Source: Amylostereum areolatum (Eukaryota; Basidiomycota; Agaricomycetes; Russulales; Stereaceae). From it: DNA of 64,000 nucleotides. The DNA lies in the NCBI GenBank assembly GCA_012932865.1, contig SAXG01000094.1:62001-126000 (forward strand), in the 5' to 3' direction. Shown here one piece after another: positions 35,062 through 45,216 of the stretch. The notes under the pieces were generated by a model, which worked only from the letters and a program-made list of their open reading frames with translations, was not told the origin of the DNA and made no database searches. The translations under genes and the position numbers were made by a program. Within the stretch, counting starts at the first letter, position 1; every line of letters starts with the position of its first letter.

Positions 35062-36069
35062 AGACTCATGAATCGTCACTCACCATGGTTCATGATGGGC
35101 TCCCGGACTGCTTCCTCTTCCCACGTCCTTGTTCGTATCATTCATTACATTCCAGATGGTTTGAAAGACTACCCGAAGGACCTCCGGCTCAGCTTTCGAC
35201 AGCGCTTCTCGGGTCCTAAAGCACAAAGTCCAATCACAGCTTGATTGCCAGTTGGCGCTTGATGTCTGGGAATAAGTAGGTACAGTTTCGCCTTGCACTG
35301 CGTGCACTACGTACCTTGTGGTCCAAATAGCCGTCAGAAAATCATCTGGCAGTCATAGCTTTATCATAGCTTTGAAAATATCATCGAGAACCAGAGGGAT
35401 GGAGTATAAGTTGAGTAGAGCTTGTGTGAGTGCCATTGTGAGTAGAGCTGGAAAATGCGGTCATCGCGATCCGAATTCCGAGCACCGGCATAGGCCGCAT
35501 TTTGCACCCCGCAGCGGCAGCCTCCAGGCGGCGCCAGTTCGTTGGCTCTCACCATGATCTTCAGCCCATCCAACTCCCTTCTGCAAAAGTATGGAGGGCG
35601 CCCACAAAGCATGTATGACAGAGAATGGTCATGCTCCTCGTGAGTCGCTGCACGCATGCAAACACGGCGAACATCTTCTCACGTATCTGTTCCTGAATCC
35701 TTGCAGTGTACTCGTATGCGTGCCCATCAAGCTCCTCTTCGGACGATTCGATGCACAGAGGTACAATTGCTCAAATTCCAGGTCTTCTATCCTCTCCTGA
35801 TGCCTCCTAAAGATGCCATCCGACGACTCTGATTCTGATTTCTATGCAGTGTCAATGCTCACACGGTAGAGTCGCCGCCGACGCCGTGCTGTCTCAACAC
35901 GCTCAGGACGGGATATCGGTGCCAGCGCCCTACTACATACATTCCCCAAACATTCTCCCAGGCTGATCTTTGCCGCTGCGAAACCTCGCCGTTGAACCCG
36001 GATTACCACGACTTTACCTGCATATGAACGTCCCTCGGCGCATGAAGGTCAATCGCGCACCCTTTCCCC
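35062..36069. other. Divergent intergenic region, possible gene debris
   Basis: Between the P450 (minus) and the MFS gene (plus). The minus strand at 35170-35440 has protein-like but interrupted stretches (MALTQALLNLYSIPLVLDD and a near-duplicate AAAGCTATGA repeat just downstream), suggesting remnants of an old gene. No function can be given. Confidence 0.35.
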
Positions 36070-37896
36070 ATGGATTCCACTCCCCAAGTGTCCCTTTCCG
36101 ACGGCGTCGACTCTCTCGACCCCGAAAAAATAGCTGAACTGGGTTCTAGCTCGAACCTTGACATTGATGTCGGAGCTCCAGGATCAGGCTCTCGTTACGA
36201 AAAAGTCACCAGGGAGGCATTGCTCAATCTTGTGGGAGGGTGTGCGCGCTTTCATGATACCGGTGATCCTGGCTGAACGCACTATCTAGGTGGCTGGTGA
36301 TGTTCGCGACATACGGGTACATATATTCTTTTGGAGCGTATCAAGACTTTTACACGCGCTCGAACGTTGCGTCCGCGTCAAGCGTCAGCTGGATCGGCTC
36401 TATACAGGCCTTTCTCGTTCCGTCCATGGGTCTCATTTCCGGGAGGCTCTTAGACCTTGGATATTTTCGGCATACACTCGCCGCTGGGTCCCTCCTGTAC
36501 ACGCTATCGTAAGTGCCGCCGTTCGACGAGTCTCCACGGGTCATGCTTAACCAAACTTTATCTCGCAGACTTTTTATGCTCTCGATCGCGCACCCGACCC
36601 GCTATTACCAGATTTTTCTCGCTCAGGGTATCGGCATGGGGCTTGGCGCTGGACTAATATACATCCCTTCCATTGCTATCCAATCCCACCACTGGGGCTC
36701 TCGCAGGCCGCTCGCACTTGGTATCATATTCAGCGGTATTTTTTGGTCCATTTTCTTTCTCAACTTGATATCTGACTTATCATGTAGGATCCTCTGTCGG
36801 TGGTGTTGTCCTTCCGATAATGTTCAACCAACTTCTCGCTCACGGCGTCGGTTTTGGATGGAGTGTACGTGCGACGGCCTTCGTCGTCGTGGCCGCTTTG
36901 GGATCAGCCAATTTCCTCATGAGTCCGCCGTCGGACCCGAACGCGACTGAGAAGCACCCACCCATGGACTGGAAATCAATGGCGACGGACCTTCCATACG
37001 TCTTGATCATCGTTGGGTGTGGATCGACTTCCTGTTCTCTTATTTCCCGCTATCTGACAACTTTCGGAGATCTTTCTGTTGTCTTTGGGGTATATTCTAC
37101 CCGTGTAAGTCTCTCGTTATTAGCCCCTTCTGTCTATAGCTTACCTTTTCGCAACAGACTTCTATACCCAGCTCTACGCCATCACCCACGGCGTCGACCC
37201 AACAGTGGCCTTCTACACCGTACGTGCATTCGAAAGATCACGGCTCCTAAATGATCGTGAATCATTATGATTCACTAGCTGGCCATCCTCAATGTATCCT
37301 CGATCCCGGGACGCATCATCCCAAATGTCTTTTCGCATGAGCTTGGTGTTTTCAATATGCTTTTGGCCAGCTCGTTCGGAAGTGCAGTGGTCATTCTTTC
37401 CCTACTAGGAATCAAAAGCATAGGTGGCATCATTGTGTATGCTATCTTGTCCGGATTTTTCTCGGGCGCATGTTCGTGTTTCCTTCGTACTTTTGCGATC
37501 AACGATGACTGACATTGCTCGCGCAGGGTTTGCGCTCGTCGCTGCTGCGATGGCATCGTTTTCTCGACATCCCGGAGAAATTGGGTACGTTTTTAGCTGA
37601 CAATGTCAATCAATCCCTTCGATAACCATATCACTTCTGCAGGATCCGTATGGGCGTTGCGTTTGCATTCTCTTCGTGCGGCTCGCTCACCGGGACACCC
37701 ATCGACGGCGCACTGTTGGGCCATCACTTTGCATGGTACAAAACAGTGATATTCAGTGGGGTACGTTACGTGTCTCTCACCCTACACTCGTCTCTGACAT
37801 ATTTCCACACCATAGGCAACGATTCTTGGCGGCACCGCGATCATCGCAGTTTCCCGTCAGCTAGTCGTGGCGCGCAAAGGAACGCATGTAATTTAG
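36070..37896 (+). CDS. MFS transporter, monocarboxylate-porter type
   Basis: ATG at 36070 (MDSTPQVSLSDGVDSLDPE). After the hydrophilic N-terminus and an intron comes TYGYIYSFGAYQDFYTRS, the first helix region with the GVFQDYY-like pattern of fungal monocarboxylate transporter homologues. It is followed by VSWIGSIQAFLVPSMGLISG, LAQGIGMGLGAGLIYIPSIA and VGGVVLPIMFNQLLAHGVG. The second half has FFATDFYTQLYAITHGVDPT, LAILNVSSIPGRIIPNVF and GVAFAFSSCGSLTGTPIDGA, the last being the usual P-I-x-G-A ending of this family. Introns are short with standard signals. The frame ends KGTHVI with TAG at 37894. Twelve helices are expected. It probably moves small organic acids or related solutes across the plasma membrane; many fungal members have no known substrate. 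Confidence 0.85.
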
Positions 37897-38292
37897 ATCC
37901 CAAACCCTCGAGTTTCGTGTATTTGTTGGACACGAATATGTGCTAGTGTAATGGAATGGCTGGTTCTGTATGCTCTTTTGCTCAATTGAAAAGGAAGCAA
38001 CGTTCCTTCGACTTCAAGCTTCAAGTTTCAGGCCTCACTGGCAGGGCCTTCGTTCAGTTTCCGTTCACCCTCATCGTTTTTCATCACGTGATGGTCCTCA
38101 CCCCTAGCCTCGGCCCTCGAGGCAGAACGCGTTGGCACCTGTTTGCACGAGTCTTAAGCAAACTCTTACCGGCAGCTCCTCGGTTTGGGGCCACTCATTA
38201 CCCTCACAAATACAGCGTTTGAGTTTCGGTAAGGCAGAAACATGGCTTGGTGGCGCCGGTACTCAAACTCCGTATAGTAGTCCTCCGACATA
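37897..38292. other. Intergenic, no gene seen
   Basis: About 400 bp between two plus-strand genes. It serves as the 3' flank of the transporter and 5' flank of the next gene. Confidence 0.5.
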
Positions 38293-39274
38293 ATGGCTAC
38301 TGCGTCTCGAAACCCCCATCTCTTCCCCGAGAAGTCTTACATAGCCTCTCTTGATGCCTGGGCAGCGAGCCTTCAGACACATCCCACCTTCCTCGAAGCC
38401 CGGAGATGTCTCATTGAGCAGATAGTGCACTACAAAGCGGCCTTAGACATGGAGCACGAATACCTAGTCGTCTACGCCCGACATCCTTCGGGAGCGCGCA
38501 TCGTCCTCTGCGTAGACCGCAATGCAGAAGACGACATGGACCAGGCGTCGTCTTCGCGATACGCGATAAACAGCATGACCTCTTCTTCAAATACTCAGAC
38601 TCCGGAGGAGGCTGGCATCACCGCGTTCGACGGTGTCGAGGTCTCGCACGACGGCACGCCAGCACCTCTATTGGCGCGGCACGGAGCATCCTTGGAACTC
38701 ACCACTCTCAGTTTTCCGCCCCTTCCTGGGACGTCCGGTCAATCCCCAACTCTCCTCAATCTCACAATCCTCCTCCTAGTCCTCCGAGGGAATTTCCCCG
38801 CATACATCCTCCTCCGCCATCAATGCTATTTCTTCGCCCGCGCAACTCTTCTGTCTCTATCGTCTCTCTTCCCGAGCACCGAGACACCCCATCCGGATAA
38901 TGCAGCACTCCAAGGGACGTGGCGGGGTGCGCACGTCTCATTGTTTGACGCAGGGAAGACCGCATTGCAGAACATGCTGCTCCTCCCGCTCCTCGAATTT
39001 CCGGTTCTACTGGTTCCAGCGGGGTTGTTCGCGATATATAGCACGGTCAAGCTTTATGACGGACACTCAGTAGCCGACCATCGAGAACGTCTGGAAATCA
39101 GGTATATATCTTTTCCTGTGTTCGGTACAAGCTGACGGATGGTCGCCGTACTACAGTGACGAGAAGATACGCAAATATGGTATACCGAAGAAGTATGCAG
39201 AAGCCTGGGATAAGTTCATGGCTGATTGGAATGCGGACGAAAACAAACGATTACGGGATGCCACTGTCACTTGA
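38293..39274 (+). CDS. Conserved-looking protein of unknown function, two exons
   Basis: ATG at 38293 (MATASRNPHLFPEKSYIASL). Exon 1 is long. It begins with a helical region (LDAWAASLQTHPTFLEARRC), then EYLVVYARHPSGARIVLCVD, a Ser-rich disordered stretch and a compact second part (NLTILLLVLRGNFPAYILLR, CYFFARATLLSLSSLFP). A hydrophobic segment (EFPVLLVPAGLFAIYSTVKL) might be a membrane segment or the core of a globular domain. An intron (GTATAT to CTACAG) leads to DEKIRKYGIPKKYAEAWDKF and a charged end (ENKRLRDATVT) with TGA at 39272. Splice phases agree. The family was not recognised; the overall organisation is that of a cytosolic or peripheral agaricomycete protein. No catalytic motif is visible. 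Confidence 0.7.
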
Positions 39275-39413
39275 GACTTGAGAAGTATTCGACGGACTGT
39301 CCGATGCCGGAACGTGAAGCTCTATGTAAAGATGCGTTGGAGGGATAAGATCACGACTGCACAAACATGGATATCAGAAGGGGCCACGATTCAAACCAAG
39401 TCGTTTCACCACG

Positions 39414-41684
39414 TCACAATTCGTCGACTGGGGTGATCCAAAGCGGTAGCTGCGCGCCTTTCTCTATCTCCGTCGCAAGGGCGGGCCGCATGATGCCTTT
39501 CTCAGTCAAGACAATGTCATCGGGGTCGCAGGCGAAGGAAAACCTGAATGCGCGCAGGAGCGAATACAAGATAGCTTTGGTCCTACACAACGTTGTGTAA
39601 GGATGAGTGAGACGAGCTGAAAGGAGAGACGTACTCGACCAGGGAAAGGCGATAACCAATGCATGCGCGGGGGCCAGATGAGAATACGAGACTGTTGCTC
39701 CAGACGCCAGGGACCGTGGCGACCTCTTTCGGAGGGTTCTGCCAGCGCTCAGGCCTGCTCTCGATTAGACGTGTGATCCGCATATAAGGTATTCAACGTA
39801 CTTGAACTCGCTCGCGTCGGGGCCCCAAACCTCCTTCTGCCTGTTGATGGCCATAACTGGAATTATCACCCCGTCACCCTTGGAGATCCTGAAGCAATTG
39901 TGAGAAGATATCGTCAAAGGGAAAAGTTCGACTAACGGGATACCACTTCGGTTCACCCCATGACGGTCCGTCCATTCATGTTCGGTTGGGATTAGGTCGT
40001 CTGCCTCCGCGATCCGTACGATGGTGGGCAATGGGGTGTAGAGGCGGAGCGCCTCACGCATGACAGCGTCCATATACCGAAAGGCATTCAAGGTCTCCAT
40101 TGAAGGCGCGTCGCCGTCTTGGCAAGCCATCACCTCTGCACGCAGCTTTTCTTGGACTTCCGGATACTTCGAGAGTGCGTATAGAATCCAGCTAGTGGAC
40201 GTGCTTGTGGTTTCGTGGCCGGCGATGAGTAAGGTGGGAATTTCTGCGATAAAAGTCCATCAGCGAACACGATAGGCAAGTTCTCGGTGAGTAGCACTTA
40301 CGAGCGAGAACGTCTTCGTCGGACAACCGAGCATCCACAGGCAGGTCGGTCGCCATGTTCGCCTTGACAAGGAGACTCAAGATATCCTTGTTGTGGAAAT
40401 CCGAGCGCTCAATCTTGTCCTTGCCGTCGTGTTCAGCGACCACAGCCGCCTTCATTTCATGAAGTAACTGGCGGCCAATTGAATCCATGGTCGCACGAGC
40501 CTTAGCGACCATGCGAGACTGCTCTGTAGGCTGAGAGTAGATTCAGAGAATGAACATGGGCTTGGTTCCAGAAGCATGCTTGGTACGCACAAAGATACGG
40601 AAGAAGGGTACAAAGAAACGCAGCCCCTCAAACGCAGACGGTCGTGGTGCAGTGAGCAAGAGTCGGATGGCGATGTCCAGCTCATTCGGCGTATCTGCAG
40701 GGTTCAATGCGTCGAAGGTGTATTTGAAACCTAAGAACAATGTTATACAAGGTCGCAAAAAGTAACATCGTCATACGCACCCACGATTCCGAGCATATCG
40801 AGCGTCGCCTTGCTTAACCACTGTATAGCATTGACGAGACCCTTGGGCTGCTTTTTGCCGTCGAGAGTAAGAACGCGTTCCCTCCACACGTCACGTAGCT
40901 GGCGAAAACAGCATGTAAGTATCAAAATATCATGAAGAACGAAATGATAATGACGGACCTGGTTGGCCTTGGCGACGAAGATAGGCACCATCGCACTGAG
41001 ATGAGGAGTCGCAAATGCGGGGGTCTACACGGAATGTCGCATGGATGAATACAGGTAAGACTATTGGGGATGCATCGCTCACCATTACCCGCCTCTGTAC
41101 GATGGACGAGGCTGTCAGCCTTTGCCATGAGACGGTAGAGGATATAAGTATGACTGGCCTGTTTTCTGTGCTCGTCACCCTCGACAATAAAAACGCCTGA
41201 AAAAAATATCCTAAACAATGGTTCAAACGGCAGCGACTCATACAGACCTGGACCTAGAATTTTCTTCAAATTGAATCGTACGATATCGCCTTTGGTGTAG
41301 ATCGCAGGATGATTCAATATATGCGCAACGGCGCGGGTATCGCACGCGAATACCCGGTCGGACTGGAGGCGAAGGGACCAATAACCGCTTGCGTTGAGAA
41401 AGAAGAGCGTGAGCTTAGAACCACAATCTACGCACATTCAAGAAGTCCTTGTATTTCACGATCCGTCCATATTTCTTCACGTTTTGCTCGTGCATGACAA
41501 GTGGGTCAACTCCGAAAGGATTGTTAAGAAGGTGGCCCCAAAGGAAACTCGGCGAGGGCACACTAGTGACATCGCGTAGTGGGGAGAAGTAGGGGCGGAT
41601 GACTTGTCGCAGGATTGAAAAGAGAGGTTGGACGAAGATGAGCGTGACGAGCGCGAGCACCACGGAGACAACCTGGAAAATCAT
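39414..41684 (-). CDS. Cytochrome P450 monooxygenase (second copy, different family)
   Basis: ATG at 41684 ([20 protein letters not shown]) gives a membrane anchor, followed by [12 protein letters not shown] and [12 protein letters not shown]. The C-helix region has [20 protein letters not shown]. The I helix reads [14 protein letters not shown], with a full AGxxTT motif. The K helix ExxR is [10 protein letters not shown]. The PERF region is [10 protein letters not shown]. The heme loop is [17 protein letters not shown], with the Cys ligand near 39660. The C-terminus ends [10 protein letters not shown] with TGA at 39414. Ten or so introns of usual size split the gene, and one boundary falls inside [13 protein letters not shown]. 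It resembles the fungal CYP4-like/CYP5150-type group in heme-loop wording, which suggests fatty-acid or xenobiotic hydroxylation, but I cannot assign the family. It is clearly not a recent duplicate of the 32924-35061 P450. Confidence 0.88.
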
Positions 41685-42118
41685 CGCGGTATGATACAAA
41701 CGCGAAAACGGTGTGGAGAGGACTGAGAAGGAGGGAGACCTTGATCCATGAACGTCAATACCGTTTCTCTTTTATGACCCCTCTCACCGTGTCATCCCAC
41801 GCTTGTCGAATGTTTTGATAGAATCGCATGTGTGGTGCATAAGGCGCATTGAACTACTTGAAAGGACGAGCCCGCGGACTGAGGGAAATGGAGCCAGGAC
41901 CCGTCAAGTCAATAAGATGAGTTTTTTGAGTGAAGCATAACGTATTCACGGCGATAGAAGGGAACGAACCAGAGAGAAGCGCAGACCACGAGATGGAGAG
42001 CCTGCGTAGAACCTTGTTGGTATCTCCTTCGTATGCCCATTGTAACAGTGACTTCGGCTCGTGATACATGGAGGGGAAGGGGCCTAGGAGGGAGAGATCG
42101 GCTTGGGTAGCACACTAG
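41685..42118. other. Intergenic, upstream of the second P450
   Basis: 5' flank of the P450 and 3' side of the RING remnant. Two overlapping minus-strand frames at 41854-42115 have no domain. Confidence 0.4.
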
Positions 42119-42190
42119 AACTTCTTTTCGTCAGTGATGGGAGTCACCACCATGCATATCGGGCAGCCTGAAAGGTCGATGTCTCTGTCA
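42119..42190 (-). pseudogene. RING-finger exon remnant
   Basis: The minus strand, after a TTGACAG acceptor, reads DRDIDLSGCPICMVVTPITD and then EKKF and a stop. This matches exon RDIELACPICMDTMINP of the RING gene at 9356-10296, but the second half of the finger (C-x-H-x2-C-x2-C and CPAC) is not found downstream. It is either a truncated pseudogene or a stranded exon. Confidence 0.55.
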
Positions 42191-42563
42191 ACACCACGGG
42201 GAAAGTGTCAACAAGCAACTCCGTGACCTTTGAAGTTCGTCGCAAATCCTTATGAGGGCTTGGTATTGACAATCGCTACCACCCTATCTCGGGGACGGCG
42301 GTCAATAGTACCAAGGAGACGTAATCTGAGCGTCATCGGAGCCGAGGCTACGCTGGATGAGCCCCGGGCAGTCCCTCGCCCAGTCCCACCCGTTGCATTT
42401 AGCATCATGCTTGCCGTTTTTCCAGCCACAACATTTCAGCAGATACCAGCTATTGATAAAATACGCCCAAGGTAGCACATTGATAGCGTGCATACCTCAA
42501 TTGACACGCAACGATAATAAATCAAACCGCACCGCAGGTCGTGCAGCTTGGAAGTTGGTAGTA

Positions 42564-43191
42564 GCTATGTTCAAAGTTGCGGGAGCAGGCAGGAGCGCTC
42601 CCGGGAGCACAGGAGCGGGAGCACCCCAGGAACTCCTCACGCCTGTCACGCCTGTCAAGCAGCGTGACTTACATAATCTTCCCCAGTCGTGTCGACACGC
42701 CGGGGTTCGTACGGTACTAAGTACGGTGTCCTTAGCTCTTGTTACATATCCTAGCCCTCTACCGTTCATCTACGATGCCCACTGCTACCGGAAACAGTCA
42801 CTCGAGCCTCATTCAGGCATACCTCCTCTTTAAAATCATTTGTGATCTCGACAACATTCAAGTTGATGATTTCAAAGCTCTCTGCCACCAGAATCTCCTC
42901 GTTGATACCGCTATCCTCGATCGCATCCGCAACCCACGACCTCTTTGCGCTTTTAGGCTTCGCCATGATGGCACGGTGTCGGGAGACAAGGCGAGAGGGA
43001 CTCCGAGGGAGAACGGTGAGGGTGTCGAGATTCGAGAAGGCGGCGATGCGACTCGGACGCGACCCGCGTGTGGTTACGCTTTGTCACGAACAGTCACGCT
43101 TACTCAGTCGGTGACCGTCTGTGACCTTGGGAGCTCCCGCTCCTGTGCTCCTGGGAGCGCTCCTGCCTGCTCCCGCAACTTTGAACATAGC
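42564..43191. mobile_element. MITE-like element with 67 bp terminal inverted repeats and TAGTA target duplication
   Basis: The ends start GCTATGTTCAAAGTTGCGGG and match their inverted partner over 67 bp with three mismatches (42564-42630 and 43125-43191). TAGTA flanks both sides (42559-42563, 43192-43196). A 2 bp TA duplication is also compatible, because TA is the innermost dinucleotide on each side. The terminal repeats contain GGAGC-rich sub-repeats, and subterminal GTCACG/CGTGAC motifs occur near both ends. The interior (about 490 bp) has short frames on both strands, including a minus-strand one starting MAKPKSAKRSWVADAIEDSG, but no transposase. Well-matched ends suggest fairly recent activity. 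Confidence 0.85.
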
Positions 43192-43196
43192 TAGTA

Positions 43197-45216
43197 TGTA
43201 TATGGCGCGGCAGGTTGCCGCTCAGGCGCTTGATCGAGATCTCGAGCAAGCTGTCACCGAGTCGGCCTGGGCGACTCGACCTACTACGGTGGATTGTAAG
43301 ACTAGGACTACGCAGGGTCGAATGACATACCTTGCTTGTTGCACATAGAATATCAGTCGGCACCGCGAGTAGTCAAGCTTCAGCGCATCTGCCCCAGAGC
43401 CACCCTCGCCTCAGCCTCCGCGATTCTCACATCCCCGCTAAAGTACGCGTCAGCCGTTCGGCGGTGTACTATGCATCGGTACCGACCTCATAAGTTCCGT
43501 TGTCCTCCTTATCACTCTCCGTCTAGTCTCTCGAATTCACGAAGAACTGTCTGGGTCACGTAGGCCGTCGCGTTCGTTATCTTCCGACCTTCGATCCCGA
43601 GAGCCGCACTCGACTCGCACAACTTCCTGTATCACTCTACTAGTCTCCGGGTGATTTCGTTCAACTTTCGAGGTCAAGAGCTAGTTGCCTATATTTAGCC
43701 TCGAGGCAGGAAGATGACGGCAGCATAGATCATAGAAGATTTCGATCTTCTTCAGCCGCGTTTCCGTCGAACTCATTGAACGGCGTCCCAAGAAAGTGGG
43801 AGTCCAGTGAGTATGTGCAGACAAAAGCCCGTGCGTGGTACGTTTTGCCAGCTCCATTGCGAACGTCTTTGCCCAATCTCCCACGTTTGTCCCCACTGCC
43901 CAGACACCAACGTTGACATCGCTTAAGTGGAGCTCAAGACGGGGGACCTTAACACAAGGTCGTGCCCGCCCTCTTCCAGTGCAACGACCACCGGTTTGTG
44001 TATGTGCATGTGGAAGCCGTCCGGCACTTGGAAAAATTTCGCCGCCAACAAGTGTTAATTCCGAGAGCAAGGAGCAGAACAATACCCTTCAGGTGAGTCC
44101 CAGTGTCTCCAACGGATAGATCGTCGTTTTTGACAAGTCACTTACAGTATAGTTACTCGGCCTCAAGGCCTTGTACGAAACCTTATCCTCGCGCAGCGCT
44201 TGACTGGCAGGTTTCCGGCGTCCTTCTGCTTATCGACTCGGGTACGTAATTCCGTGAATGTTCTCCTGAACTCCCTCCCCCGCAGGCGAATATCAGACGC
44301 AACTCTTCGTGGTTTGCCATCAGGCGCTCCTCTTCGTGGTCCGCCATCAGGCGCTCAATCCTCGTCCCCAACCCAAAGTGCTTCAAGATTGGCGACATAC
44401 GACTGCACTCTCGACGCTTGTGTCGGACCAGGTTGCTCTCACTGGCGGGTCCCTTCATGCATTAAAACGAAGGCCCTTGTGAGTAATATCATTGCGGCTA
44501 CTGATGCTGTAGATGCCGACGCCTCGCTTGTAGTGACACGGAGTCGACACCATTCATTTCCCGTCCTCTGCATGGGTGGTATCCTTATCGCGGCTCACAC
44601 AGTCTTTCCCATTACTCTCTGTCGGCAGTATTTGAAGCACAAGCTCAGTACAATGCTTATCACGGCCTTCGAGTGTCGCGATCCTGTACTATGACGAGAC
44701 TCGAACCCCCACCACAGACAAGCCGCCCATCGCCCGCCCAACGATCAGGATAGTCCCTGTTCTGTCATTTCCATAAACGAAGTTGTATTCTCGCCAATGC
44801 TTGCCGGCGATGCATCGCGCACTGCTTTTTATGCATGCTGGCATCAAGCTTTTCGATTCCACGCCTATCGACGCCATCGGCAAAAGGGCGAAGATCTCGT
44901 ACAGCGAGGGGTTACCGGACAAGCTCGGATACGCACCAAGGGCATGACTGATATCGAGCCCTGCATCATCATGCGCTACAAGAGAGACGATATTTTAAGA
45001 CTGTCTTGAGGCCGATGTCGAGGAATGCGCCACCCGAGGGACATCGCAGGCACCGCAGACACGAGTCTAATGCAGTATGGCCCCACCGCGTGCCTTTGTA
45101 TTCTATAGCTTTGTATTCTATAGTTGTCGGCTTCCAATTAGACATATATGGGGTGTATACTCGAGGGGACGAAGCAACATACAAGGGGGTATGAGATGGC
45201 TATCCTGGGAAGGCAT
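43197..45216. other. 2 kb region without a recognised gene
   Basis: Some stretches look spliced, for example a GTACGT to CGCAG intron-like segment at about 44241-44285 followed by tandem-like NSSWFAIRRSSSWSAIRRS. No continuous gene or domain can be built, and it may contain decayed coding sequence. Confidence 0.4.
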
